Below are positions 41,792 through 54,111 of a DNA stretch of 64,000 nucleotides, piece by piece. The notes beneath the pieces were generated by a model. That model worked only from the letters and a program-made list of their open reading frames with translations, was not told the DNA's origin and did no database searches. Every line of letters begins with the position of its first letter. Within the stretch, counting starts at the first letter, position 1. Position numbers and translations under genes: made by a program. Source of the DNA: Roseicella frigidaeris (GTDB lineage Bacteria > Pseudomonadota > Alphaproteobacteria > Acetobacterales > Acetobacteraceae); NCBI RefSeq assembly GCF_003258945.1, contig NZ_QLIX01000005.1:62001-126000 (forward strand), written 5' to 3'.

Positions 41792-44107
41792 ATGGGAAGC
41801 ATGGCCGCGGCAGCACCACCGGATAGCGAGCAGTCGTTCGCGGAGGTCCTGGCCGACCAGGCGATCTACCTGCTCGATGCCGAGGGCCGCGTCACGCACT
41901 GGAGCGAGGCGGCGGCCCGGTTCACCCGGCACGCCGCCGCGGATGTCCTCGGCCAGGATTTCGCCCGCCTGTTCGGCGAGGAGGAGCGCGCCGCCGGCCT
42001 GCCCGCCGCCCTCCTCGCCGAGGCGGGGCGCAGCGAGCGCCACTGGATCAAGGGGTGGTACAGCCGCGGCGACGGCACCCGCGCCCGCACCCTCACCCTG
42101 GCGCAGGCCATGCGGGACGCGGCGGGCCGGCTGGCCGGCTTCGCCATGGCGGCCTGGGACCCGGAGGCCTGGGCGCCGCTGCGCGACCGGCTGACGGAGA
42201 GCGAGCGGCGCTTCCGGCTGCTCGTCCAGGGCGTGGTCGACTGCGCCCTCTATATGCTCGACACCGAGGGGCATGTCAGCAGCTGGAATGCCGGCGCCGA
42301 GCGCATCACCGGCTTCACCGCCGCCGAGGTGCTCGGCACGCATGTCTCGCGCTTCCATACGCCCGAGGACCGGCAGCGCGACCTGCCGGCGCGGGTGCTG
42401 GCCATGGCGGTGCGGACCGGACAGTTCGCGGGCGAGGGCTGGCGGCTGCGCCGCGACGGCACCCGCTTCTGGGCGCAGGTCACCGTCCAGCCGGTGCATG
42501 ACGACCAGGGCCGGCTGATCGGCTTCGCCAAGCTCACGCGCGACGTCACCGAGCGGCGGCGCGCCGAGCAGGCTCTGCGGGAGAGCGAGCGGCGCTTCCG
42601 CCTGCTGGTCGAGAGCGTGACCGACTACGCCATCTTCATGCTCGATCTCGACGGGCGGGTCAGCAATTGGAATGCCGGCGCCGAGCGTCTCGTGGGCTAT
42701 GCCGCCAGCGAGATCCTCGGCCAGTCCTATGCGCGCTTCTTCACCGAGGAGGACCGGGCGGAGGGCCTGCCGGCGCGGGCCCTGGTCGTCGCCGCCGGCG
42801 AGGGCCGCTTCGAGGCCGAGGGCTGGCGGGTCCGCAAGGACGGCGCGCGCTTCTGGGCGAGCGCGGTGACCGCGGCGGTGCGCGAGGACGGGAAGCTCGC
42901 CGGCTTCGTCAAGATCACGCGCGACGCCACCGAGCGCCGCGCCGCGCAGGAGGCGCTCGAGGAGATGCGCGAGCAGCTCGCGCAGTCGCAGCGGCTCGAG
43001 GCGATCGGGCAGCTCACGGGCGGCGTGGCGCACGATTTCAACAACCTGCTGCAGATCATCGGCGGCGGCCTCCGGCTGATCGAGCGGCGGGTGCCGAAGG
43101 AGGCGCTGCAGGCCGGCGAGATCCTGGCCAGCCTGCAGGCGGCCACCGCCCGCGGGGCGGCGCTGACCCGCCAGCTCCTCGCCTTCTCCCGCCGCCTGCC
43201 CATGCAGAGCGAGGCGATCCGCACCGCCGAACGGGTGCAGGAGGCGGCGAGCCTCGCCGCGCGGTCGATCCCCCGCGAGATCCGGCTCGAGGTCGCGGTG
43301 CCGGATTCGCTCTGGACGGTGGTGGTCGATCCCACCCAGTTCGAGCTGGCCCTGATCAACGTCGCCATCAATGCGCGGGACGCCATGCCGCAGGGCGGGC
43401 TGCTGCGCTTCGAGGCGGAGAACCGCCTGCTCGACGATCGCCGGCACGGGCTCGAGGGCCGCTACGTCGCCGTCCGGGTCAGCGATACCGGCACCGGCAT
43501 CCCGAAGCACCTGCTCGATCGCGTGCTGGAACCCTTCTTCACCACCAAGCCCGTGGGCCAGGGCACCGGGCTCGGGCTGAGCCAGGCCTATGGCTTCGCC
43601 AAGCAGTCCGGCGGCACGCTGGCGATCGACACCGAGCCGGGCCGCGGCACCACCGTCACCTTCTACCTGCCGGCCTGCGCGGAGGCGGCGGCGCCGGTCC
43701 AGGCGGCCCGGGCGGAGCCGGCGGCCGGCCCGCCGCCGCTCCGCGTGCTGCTCATCGAGCAGGATGACGCGGTCGGGCGGCTCGCCGCCGGGCTGCTCGA
43801 GGAGGCCGGCCATGCGGTGACGACCGTGCCCGACCCGGAGGCCGCGCTCGACCGCCTGGAACGGGCGCCGGACGGCACGGACCTGCTCTTCGTCCACACC
43901 CTCCTGCCGGGCGAGACGCAGGGCCTCGAATGCCTCGCGGCGATCCGCCGGCGCTGGCCGGCGCTGGCCATCTTGCTGGCCACCGGCGCCATCATGCCCG
44001 GGAACGAGGGCCTCGCGCCGGCCATGCCGGTCATCCAGAAACCCTATGGCGAGGCCGAACTCGCCCGCGGCCTGGCCGAGGCGCTGCAGGCGGTACAGGG
44101 CGGATAG
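41792..44107 (+). CDS. PAS-containing hybrid histidine kinase with a degenerate receiver
   Basis: A 771-aa cytoplasmic kinase. Three PAS-type sensor domains occupy about 10-135, 140-260 and 265-385; the last two share near-identical phrases (WNAGAER, TRDxTERR). A HisKA helix carries the phospho-acceptor His414 (GGVAHDFNNLLQ), and the ATPase domain has the N box (NVAINARDAM), the G1 box (DTGTGIP) and G2 (GTGLGLS). The C-terminal receiver has the acidic pair Asp658-Asp659 and Lys750, but His702 (LLFVHTLLPGE) stands where the phospho-accepting Asp should be. ATG 41792 has AGGAAGG upstream; the frame is open to 41660. No membrane helices are visible. Confidence 0.92.
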   Translation: MGSMAAAAPPDSEQSFAEVLADQAIYLLDAEGRVTHWSEAAARFTRHAAADVLGQDFARLFGEEERAAGLPAALLAEAGRSERHWIKGWYSRGDGTRARTLTLAQAMRDAAGRLAGFAMAAWDPEAWAPLRDRLTESERRFRLLVQGVVDCALYMLDTEGHVSSWNAGAERITGFTAAEVLGTHVSRFHTPEDRQRDLPARVLAMAVRTGQFAGEGWRLRRDGTRFWAQVTVQPVHDDQGRLIGFAKLTRDVTERRRAEQALRESERRFRLLVESVTDYAIFMLDLDGRVSNWNAGAERLVGYAASEILGQSYARFFTEEDRAEGLPARALVVAAGEGRFEAEGWRVRKDGARFWASAVTAAVREDGKLAGFVKITRDATERRAAQEALEEMREQLAQSQRLEAIGQLTGGVAHDFNNLLQIIGGGLRLIERRVPKEALQAGEILASLQAATARGAALTRQLLAFSRRLPMQSEAIRTAERVQEAASLAARSIPREIRLEVAVPDSLWTVVVDPTQFELALINVAINARDAMPQGGLLRFEAENRLLDDRRHGLEGRYVAVRVSDTGTGIPKHLLDRVLEPFFTTKPVGQGTGLGLSQAYGFAKQSGGTLAIDTEPGRGTTVTFYLPACAEAAAPVQAARAEPAAGPPPLRVLLIEQDDAVGRLAAGLLEEAGHAVTTVPDPEAALDRLERAPDGTDLLFVHTLLPGETQGLECLAAIRRRWPALAILLATGAIMPGNEGLAPAMPVIQKPYGEAELARGLAEALQAVQGG

Positions 44108-44179
44108 CCCCGCCCGGCAGCGCCTCTTCTGCCGCGCGACTGGCCGCGGGCGCGCCGATACTTGGCGGCCCGGACCCCC

Positions 44180-44270
44180 GGCGGCCCGTTACTGGCGGCC
44201 CGTTACTGGCGGCTGCGCGGGCGCGGCGCCCGAGAGGCAGGACGGCGAAACCGTCCCGCGCCCGGTCTCA
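44180..44270 (-). repeat. gene-end element: hairpin plus 14-bp tandem repeat (asmA copy)
   Basis: Read on the minus strand from the asmA stop codon (44268-44270), the sequence is TGAGACCGGGCGCGGGACGG..., with the hairpin GGACGG-TTTCG-CCGTCC (44240-44256). Two identical 14-bp units lie beyond (44194-44207 and 44180-44193, plus strand GGCGGCCCGTTACT). The first 48 bases agree closely with the sequence starting at the marR stop (51643). Confidence 0.8.
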
Positions 44271-47120
44271 ATGCTCGGCGCGCCAGCGCAGGAAGGCGGC
44301 GAGTTCCGGCAGGCGCTGCGGCGCGCCGGCCGGGCCGGTGAGGCGCAGGCCGATCTCCGGCGCCTCGGCGACCGGCCGCGCCCCGATCCGCAGGTCGAGC
44401 GCGCCCCGGCCGAGCTCGATCCCGCCGCTCGCCACCGCCTCGCCGGCCCCCTCGGTCAGCAGCCGCGTGCCGTCCAGCACCGCCCGGCCCTCCGCCAGCC
44501 GCAGCACCCCTTCGAGGCGCTCGAAGGCGGTGGCGCCGCCGGCGAGGGCCCGCCGCATCGCCGCCTCGGCCGGCCGCAGATCGGTGATGCCGGCGGCCGC
44601 CTGCAGGGCCGGCAGGTCGAAGCCCAGCAGCATGCCGTCGCGCAGCGCGACCGTCGCCTCGCCGTCGAGCGTCGCCAGCAGCGCCGCCATGCTGTGCCCG
44701 GAGGCGGCGAGCCGGACCTGCCCCTCGGCCCGCCCGGCGCTGAGGTCGAGCGGCAGATCGAGCAGCGGGCCGGTGATGATCGCATCAGCGAGCGTCGCCT
44801 CGAGCCCGAGGCGTGGCGGCGCCACGGCCCCGTCCACCGTCAGCGCGCCCTTCAGCGTCCCGCCCCCGAGCCTCGCCTGCAGCCCCTCCAGGCGCAGGCT
44901 GCCCTCGGCGAGCCGGAGCGTGCCGGCCGCCTGCTCCAGCACCGGACGGCCCAGCGCCTCGATCCGCGCCGCCTCCAGCGCCAGCTCGGCATCCAGCGCG
45001 CCGAGCCGGTCGAGGCGCAGCGGCTCGGTGCCGCGCAGGGTCAGCTCCGGCAGCGGCAGGGTCTCGGCGGCGAAGCGGCCGGTCAGCCGCGGCCGGGGGC
45101 CATCGAGCGCGAGCGCCACCTGGCCGCGCCCCCGGAAGCCGCCCGCCACCAGGTCGAGATGCTCCGCCGTCACGGTCCGGCCCTGGCCGGCGAGGCCGAG
45201 GATCGCCGAGAAGGAGCCCGGTCCGAGCCAGGCCACCGCCTCGCCGAGCAGCGGCGCCAGCAGCCGCGGCGCGCCGGGATGGCGGAGGGTGAGGGTGCCG
45301 CTGCCGCGGCGCTGCACCGTGTCCAGCGTGCCGCCCGCCTCGGCGCGCAGCGCGCCGAGATCGCCCTCGGCCCGGAGCGCCAGCGCCTCCGGCACGCCAT
45401 TCGCCGCAAGCCTGAGGGTCAGGGGCTGGGCGAGCAGCGGCGCCAGGCCGGACCACTCCGCCGGCAGCAGCGGCAGCAGCGCCGCCCCCGCCCCGCTCAG
45501 CTCGAGATTGGCGTCGGAGAGCCGCGGCGGCGCGCCGAGCTGCACCGCGCCGGAGGCGGCGACATCCATCTCGCCGCTGCGCAGCGCCAGCCGCCGCAGC
45601 GTCGCGCGGCCATTCTCGAGCGCCGCGTCGAAGGCCGCCCGATCCGCCGTCAGGTCGCGCCAGACCACCTTGTCGGCGGCGAGGCGGAGATTGAGGTCGA
45701 GGCCGGCGAGACGGGCATTGAGGCCCGCGGCGTCCGGCAGCCGCGGCAGCACGCCGTTGAGGTCGAGCCGGTCGATGGCGAGGCCGAGGCCGAGGGCGGG
45801 GCGCGCGCCGCCCTGCCGCCAGACGCCGTTGCCGGTGAGCCGCGCCCCGTCGATGCTGGCGGCGAGGTCGGAGACCACCGCCTCGGCGCCCTCGAGCGTC
45901 AGCTTGAAGCGCCCCTCGGCCTCGCGCAGCCGGGAGGGATCGGTGCCGGCGAGCGGCAGGCCGAGGGCGGCGAGCGTGTCGCGGATGGTCCTGCCCTTGA
46001 AGCGGAGCGCCAGCTCCATGCGCGGGCCGGCCGTGGCGCCGGCCACCTCGATCTCGGTCTCGCCCGGCAGCAGGGCGGAGACGTCGGAGAGCGAGAGCCG
46101 CTCGCCCTCCAGGAAGAAGGCGCCGCGGAGCCGCCGCAGCGGCAGGCCCGCGAAGCCGGTCGCCTCGGCGGAGAGGTCGATGCTGACCGGGACCGCGGCC
46201 GGCAGCGCATAGCCGCGCGCCCCGCGCAGGGCGGCGACCCAGGCATCGAGATCGAGCCGGCCGGCGGCGAGGGCGATGTCGAGCCGCGTATCGGGCGCGA
46301 GGCGCAGCGTCGCGGCGCCGCGCGCCGCCTGGCCGCCGATCTCGATGTTGAGGCCGTCGGCGGCGATCAGGTCGGCGGCGGCGGTGAGGCGCCCGGTCGC
46401 CCGCCAGGCGCCGCCGGGCACCGGCATGAGGGCGGCGAGATCGCTGCCGCTCGCCTCCACGCGCCCCTCGAAGCCGCCCTCCGGCGCCAGCATGCCGCGG
46501 GCCGAGAGGGTGGAGCCGGCGCCCGAGAGGGTGAGGTCGAGCGGCGCCACGCCGTCGAAGCCGGCGCGGCCGAGCTGCACCGCGACGCGCGCCGCATAGC
46601 CGCGCCAGGCGAGGTTCCCCTCCGCGACCACTGCCTGCACCGGGCCGCCGGTGACCAGGCGGGCATTCACCGCCTCCGCCTGCAGCCCGCCGAGGCGCAG
46701 CCGGCAATCCTCCAGCTCCGCCTCGAGCGGCCCGATCCAGGGCGGCACGCGGAAGCCCGGCAGGGCGACGGGCGGCCAGGGCAGGGCGATGTCGCCGCCG
46801 ACGAGGGCGATCTCGCGCGGCTCCAGCCGGCCGGCGAGCAGCGCGCCGAGATCGAGGCGAAGCCGCATGCTGCGGGCGGCGATGCTGAGGCCGTCCCCCG
46901 CCGGGCCGATCGAGACGTTGCGCGCCTCCACCCGCGGCTGCGGCAGCAGCACCAGGGTGATCGGGCCGTCGAGGCGCACGGGGCGGCCGAGCCGGCCGCT
47001 CGCCAGCTCGGCGAGCTGCGGCCGCCAGGATTCCCAGTCGAGCAGCCGCGGCACGCTGAAGAGCGCCGCGACGAGCAGCAGCAGCAGGCCGAGCAGGGCG
47101 AGGAGAACGCGCCGGATCAT
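44268..47120 (-). CDS. AsmA family protein
   Basis: A 950-aa envelope protein of the AsmA family. It has one N-terminal membrane anchor (RRVLLALLGLLLLLVAALFSVPRLLDW) followed by the family start LAELASGRLGRPVRLDGPITLVLLPQPRVEARNVSIG and a very long, repetitive, beta-rich periplasmic region. The end segment (about 790-920) is the AsmA C-terminal domain. Family members are linked to lipid transfer across the periplasm and outer-membrane integrity. The stop codon lies inside a repeat element shared with marR. It is not in an obvious operon; the hydantoinase gene ends 96 bp upstream. Confidence 0.87.
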   Translation of the reverse strand: MIRRVLLALLGLLLLLVAALFSVPRLLDWESWRPQLAELASGRLGRPVRLDGPITLVLLPQPRVEARNVSIGPAGDGLSIAARSMRLRLDLGALLAGRLEPREIALVGGDIALPWPPVALPGFRVPPWIGPLEAELEDCRLRLGGLQAEAVNARLVTGGPVQAVVAEGNLAWRGYAARVAVQLGRAGFDGVAPLDLTLSGAGSTLSARGMLAPEGGFEGRVEASGSDLAALMPVPGGAWRATGRLTAAADLIAADGLNIEIGGQAARGAATLRLAPDTRLDIALAAGRLDLDAWVAALRGARGYALPAAVPVSIDLSAEATGFAGLPLRRLRGAFFLEGERLSLSDVSALLPGETEIEVAGATAGPRMELALRFKGRTIRDTLAALGLPLAGTDPSRLREAEGRFKLTLEGAEAVVSDLAASIDGARLTGNGVWRQGGARPALGLGLAIDRLDLNGVLPRLPDAAGLNARLAGLDLNLRLAADKVVWRDLTADRAAFDAALENGRATLRRLALRSGEMDVAASGAVQLGAPPRLSDANLELSGAGAALLPLLPAEWSGLAPLLAQPLTLRLAANGVPEALALRAEGDLGALRAEAGGTLDTVQRRGSGTLTLRHPGAPRLLAPLLGEAVAWLGPGSFSAILGLAGQGRTVTAEHLDLVAGGFRGRGQVALALDGPRPRLTGRFAAETLPLPELTLRGTEPLRLDRLGALDAELALEAARIEALGRPVLEQAAGTLRLAEGSLRLEGLQARLGGGTLKGALTVDGAVAPPRLGLEATLADAIITGPLLDLPLDLSAGRAEGQVRLAASGHSMAALLATLDGEATVALRDGMLLGFDLPALQAAAGITDLRPAEAAMRRALAGGATAFERLEGVLRLAEGRAVLDGTRLLTEGAGEAVASGGIELGRGALDLRIGARPVAEAPEIGLRLTGPAGAPQRLPELAAFLRWRAEH

Positions 47121-47216
47121 CGCGGGCGGCCCTGCCCCCCTGCCCGGCCTCTCGCCTGGCCTCCCGCCTGGCCCCTCACCCGGGCGGCGCGGTGGCGGCC
47201 CGGCCCGGGCTCCGCC

Positions 47217-50972
<3,756 letters not shown>

Positions 50973-51073
50973 CGCTGTCCTCCGCCGCTCGCGTGATGGC
51001 AATGCCCGGCGCCGCTTGCAAGACCGCAGGCCAGGGCGGCGGGGCCGGCATCTGATCGTTTTATTGATAATTT

Positions 51074-51098
51074 ATCGGTATTCTGTCAACATACCGAT
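51074..51098. promoter_or_regulatory. perfect inverted repeat, likely MarR operator over the divergent promoters
   Basis: ATCGGTAT (51074-51081) and ATACCGAT (51091-51098) are exact complements around nine bases. A second small palindrome, GATAATTTATC, overlaps its left arm. The spacer holds TGTCAA, which on the minus strand reads TTGACA, a -35-like hexamer facing the oxoprolinase gene. The site sits in an unusually AT-rich island (51055-51100) between the MarR and oxoprolinase genes, so MarR could control both. No clear -10 was assigned. Confidence 0.6.
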
Positions 51099-51111
51099 CG
51101 GGAGATCCGCC

Positions 51112-51645
51112 ATGCCCTCACTCCGCCGCCCGGGCGCGTCGCCGCCCGGCCCGATCGTATCCTCCGCGCATCTGGCCGCCGGCGCCTCGCCCGGCCTGTC
51201 GGAGGTCGAGTACGGGCTGATCCTCGCCAGCCACGCCTTCCAGCGCTGGATGGCGGGCTGCATGGCCGCCGCCGGCATGCCCGGCCTGTCGCCGACCGAG
51301 ATCCTGATCCTGCACACGGTGCAGCACCGCGACCGGCCGAAGCGGCAGGCGGAGATCCTGCTCGCGCTGGCGATCGAGGATGCGCACATCGCCACCTATG
51401 CCATCCGCAAGCTCGCCGCGGCCGGGCTGGTGCGCGTCAGCCGCGCCGGCAAGGAGAAGCTGGTCGGCATCACCCCGGAGGGCGCCGCCCTCTGCGCCCG
51501 CTACGCCGCGTTGCGCGAGCGGCTGCTGGCCGAGCCGGTCGGCGCGGCGGGCCCCGACGGCGCGGCGCTGGCGAGCGTCGCGGCGCTGCTGCGGACCCTC
51601 TCGGGCTTCTACGAGGCCGCCGCGCGCGCGGCGGCGACGCTCTGA
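51112..51645 (+). CDS. MarR-type winged-helix transcriptional regulator
   Basis: A 177-aa regulator. A helical N-terminal part (GLSEVEYGLILASHAFQRWMAGCM) is followed by a winged-helix domain of the MarR type (LSPTEILILHTVQHRDRPKRQAEI, and IATYAIRKLAAAGLVRVSRAGKEKLVGITPEG), with a C-terminal dimerising helix. This resembles the winged-helix proteins often encoded next to ring-opening amidohydrolases. The start at 51112 has GGGAG seven bases upstream. It is divergent from the oxoprolinase gene, with a perfect inverted repeat between them. The stop codon begins a repeat element also found after asmA. Confidence 0.85.
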   Translation: MPSLRRPGASPPGPIVSSAHLAAGASPGLSEVEYGLILASHAFQRWMAGCMAAAGMPGLSPTEILILHTVQHRDRPKRQAEILLALAIEDAHIATYAIRKLAAAGLVRVSRAGKEKLVGITPEGAALCARYAALRERLLAEPVGAAGPDGAALASVAALLRTLSGFYEAAARAAATL

Positions 51646-51753
51646 GACCGAGCGCGGGACGGTTTCATCGTCCTGCGCCTCAGGCGCCGGGCGCTGCCTC
51701 CGGCAGCTTGGCGTCGCGCCACTGGCCTCGCGCCACTGGCCTCGCGCCACTGG
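51643..51753 (+). repeat. gene-end element: hairpin plus 14-bp tandem repeat (marR copy)
   Basis: From the marR stop the sequence reads TGAGACCGAGCGCGGGACGG..., with a hairpin at 51657-51673 (GGACGG-TTTCA-TCGTCC) very like the one after asmA. About 40 bp further, the 14-bp unit GCGCCACTGGCCTC occurs at 51716-51729 and 51730-51743, with a partial third unit to 51753. Confidence 0.8.
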
Positions 51754-52044
51754 GCGCGGCGCCCGCTCGGCCCGGCGGGCCGCAGGCCGGAATGTCGTGC
51801 GACGGGCATGAGGGCGTCCCGCGGCCGGCCGGGCCCACCGCACGAGTCGCGGGCCCGGCCCGCGGCGCGCCCGGCCCCGGCCGCCTCCTCGCCGCGGGAC
51901 TCGATCGCGCCGGACCCGCCATGCGCACCTGTACGTCCCCGTGCCGGGAATGTTAGTCCGGGCGCCCTTCGGGATCCGGGGCAGGATGCACGGCAAATCT
52001 CCCCCGCCCCGCCCCGCGCATGGTAAGTCCTGCGCAGCAACGGG
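51646..52044. other. 399-bp intergenic region upstream of the DjlA-like gene
   Basis: It contains the gene-end element at its left side and then GC-rich sequence without a credible ORF. The right end, just before the DjlA-like gene, has TGTTAGTCCGGG and similar lower-GC text that could hold its promoter, but no defined -35/-10 pair was found. Confidence 0.4.
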
Positions 52045-52845
52045 ATGTCGGCATTGAGCCTCTGGGGCAAGATCATCGGTGGCGTGGCCGGCTTCGTGAC
52101 CGGTGGCCCCCTCGGTGCCGTCATGGGCGCGGCGCTCGGCCATGCCGCGGACCAGAATGGCGGCAGCCAGGGCGGGATGTTCACCCGCACCTCGGTGCGG
52201 CAGGCGGCGGACCTCGCCGCGATGCTCGGGTCGAAGGAGCAGCTCTTCGCCATCTCCGTCGTCGTGCTGGCCGCCAAGCTGGCGCGCTGCGACGGCCCGG
52301 TGAAGCGCGAGGAGATCGACACCTTCAAGCGCCTCTTCCGCATCCCGCCGGAGAACCTCCGGGAGGTCGGGCGGCTCTTCGACCAGGCGCGCGCCTCGCA
52401 GGACGATTATCGCCCCTTCGCCCGGCGCCTCGGCGAGGCCTTCCAGGACAACAAGGGGATGCTGGAGGACGTGCTCGCCGCCTTCTTCCAGATCGCCCGC
52501 GCCGATGGGCCGCTCACCAAGGCCGAGGTCGCCTATCTGCAGGGCGTGCAGCTCGGCTTCGGCCTCGACGCCCCGTCCTGGGAACGGGCGCGCGACGGCC
52601 GCAGCACCAACAGCCAGCAGGCGGCACCGGCCACGAGCGGGCCCGACCCCTATGCGGTGCTCGGCGTCCCCCGCTCGGCGAGCGACGATGCGCTGCGCCA
52701 GGCCTGGCGGCGGCTGATGCGGGAGAACCACCCGGACAGCCTCGCCTCCCGCGGCGTGCCGCCGGAATTCGTCAAGCGCGCGACCGACAAGGTGGCGGAG
52801 ATCAATGCCGCCTGGGACCGGGTGAAGCGGGAACGCAACCTGTGA
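52045..52845 (+). CDS. DjlA-like co-chaperone with TerB and J domains
   Basis: A 266-aa protein. A hydrophobic N-terminus (IIGGVAGFVTGGPLGAVMGAALGHA) leads to a TerB-type helical domain (about 60-175, with KLARCDGPVKREEIDTFK and ARADGPLTKAEVAYL). A C-terminal J domain (about 200-266) carries the HPD motif (RRLMRENHPDSL) needed to stimulate DnaK. DjlA proteins are membrane-anchored DnaK partners. The ATG at 52045 is the first with this domain order. The amidase gene begins 16 bp downstream, possibly in the same unit. Confidence 0.88.
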   Translation: MSALSLWGKIIGGVAGFVTGGPLGAVMGAALGHAADQNGGSQGGMFTRTSVRQAADLAAMLGSKEQLFAISVVVLAAKLARCDGPVKREEIDTFKRLFRIPPENLREVGRLFDQARASQDDYRPFARRLGEAFQDNKGMLEDVLAAFFQIARADGPLTKAEVAYLQGVQLGFGLDAPSWERARDGRSTNSQQAAPATSGPDPYAVLGVPRSASDDALRQAWRRLMRENHPDSLASRGVPPEFVKRATDKVAEINAAWDRVKRERNL

Positions 52846-52861
52846 GCCAGCATGGGGTCCG

Positions 52862-53590
52862 ATGTGGGGCCGGATGCGGGGCCGGGCCTTGAGCCCGGGG
52901 GTCCGGGAGCTGCCGAGCCCGAACCAGGACGACCGCCCCGCCGGGGCCGCGATCGATACGCTGGTGCTGCACTATACCGGCATGCGCAGCGGCGCCGAGG
53001 CGATCGCCCGGCTGCGCGACCCGGCGGCCCGGGTCTCCTCGCACTACGTGGTCGAGGAGGATGGCGCCGTCCTCCGCCTGGTGCCGGAGGCGCGCCGCGC
53101 CTGGCATGCCGGCATCTCCCACTGGCGCGGCATGGCGGCGCTGAACGACCGCAGCATCGGCATCGAGATCGTCAATCCCGGGCATGATTGGGGCTACCGC
53201 CCCTTCCCGGCCCTGCAGATGGCGGCGGTCTGCGATCTCTGCCTCGAGATCCTGGCGCGGCATCCGATCCCGCCGATCAACGTCGTCGCCCACAGCGACA
53301 TCGCCCCGGACCGCAAGGCCGATCCGGGCGAGCTCTTCGACTGGGAGGGGCTGGCGGCGAACGGCGTCGGCCTCTGGCCCGCCGCGGCGGACGCCCCCGC
53401 ACCCGCCGGGGCGCCCGCCGGGGCATCCGCCGCGGCGCTGCTCAGCGCCATCGGCTACCGCACCGACCTGCCGCTCCCCGTGCTGCTGGCCGCCTTCCAG
53501 CGGCACTGGCGGCCGGCACGGGTGGATGGCGTCGCCGATGCCGAGACCCTCGCCCGGCTCGCCGGCCTCGTTCGGATGCTCGGCGCGTAA
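52862..53590 (+). CDS. N-acetylmuramoyl-L-alanine amidase (AmiD/AmpD type)
   Basis: A 242-aa zinc amidase that cuts the bond between MurNAc and the stem peptide. Zinc ligands are visible: His in TLVLHYTGM, His in NVVAHSDIAP with the following Asp-Lys pair (DRKADPGELF); the middle block SIGIEIVNPGHDWGYRPFP is family-typical. The C-terminal 60 residues look like a peptidoglycan-binding-like helical region (LLAAFQRHWRPARVDGVAD). No signal peptide is clear, which fits a cytoplasmic muropeptide-recycling role; the start may be a few codons later. It lies just upstream of rnpB and the division/cell-wall cluster. Confidence 0.87.
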   Translation: MWGRMRGRALSPGVRELPSPNQDDRPAGAAIDTLVLHYTGMRSGAEAIARLRDPAARVSSHYVVEEDGAVLRLVPEARRAWHAGISHWRGMAALNDRSIGIEIVNPGHDWGYRPFPALQMAAVCDLCLEILARHPIPPINVVAHSDIAPDRKADPGELFDWEGLAANGVGLWPAAADAPAPAGAPAGASAAALLSAIGYRTDLPLPVLLAAFQRHWRPARVDGVADAETLARLAGLVRMLGA

Positions 53591-53617
53591 CGGTCCCGAG
53601 TCGAGGCCGCCGGGCCG

Positions 53618-53646
53618 TTGACCGGCCGGGCCTCGCCGGCGCACAA
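53618..53646 (+). promoter_or_regulatory. possible rnpB promoter
   Basis: TTGACC (53618-53623) is followed after 17 bp by GCACAA (53641-53646), seven bases before the inferred 5' end of rnpB. The -10 match is poor, as often in this GC range. The same stretch forms an inverted repeat (GAGGCC...GGCCTC) that may act as the amidase-gene terminator. Confidence 0.35.
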
Positions 53647-53652
53647 ACCCGC

Positions 53653-54111
53653 TGCGCCAGGTGGCCAGACGGCCGCCGGCCCGCCCATCCGGGCCGGGCC
53701 GGAGGAAAGTCCGGGCTCCACGGGAATACGGTGCCGGCTAACGGCCGGCGGGCAGAGGGAAGCCGGTGGTTCGCCGCCGGCCGCCCAAGGCCCAGGGACA
53801 GTGCCACAGAGAGCAGACCGCCCGCGCGGGACCGGGGGAAACCCCAGCCCCCCTGCGGGCAAGGGTGAAAGGGTGCGGCAAGGGCGCACCGCGCCCCCGG
53901 CAACGGGGGCGGCAGGGCAAACCCCACCGGGAGCAAGGCCGAATAGGGGTGGCCGGCGATGGCCTTTCGGGGCCTGACGCAAGGGCGTTCCCGCCCCGCC
54001 ACCCGGGTTGGCCGCGCGAGGCGCGCCGCGAGGCGCGCCCCAGAGGAATGGCCGTCACGTCCTCGGGTTTCCGGGGATGGACAGAACCCGGCTTACCGGC
54101 CGCCTGGCGCA
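53653..54111 (+). ncRNA. rnpB: RNase P RNA (type A)
   Basis: The catalytic RNA of RNase P, which matures tRNA 5' ends. The ends pair to form P1 (TGCGCCAGG at 53653 with CCTGGCGCA ending 54111). The universal core GAGGAAAGTCCGGGCTCC lies near the start, the ACAGAGAGCAGACCGCC-type phrase and GGGTGAAAGGGTGCGGCAAG are in the middle, and AGAGGAATGGCCGTCAC with ACAGAACCCGGCTTA is at the 3' side. Length is about 459 nt, at the large end of the family because of GC-rich peripheral stems. A CTTTTCC run directly after P1 may end transcription. Confidence 0.95.
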
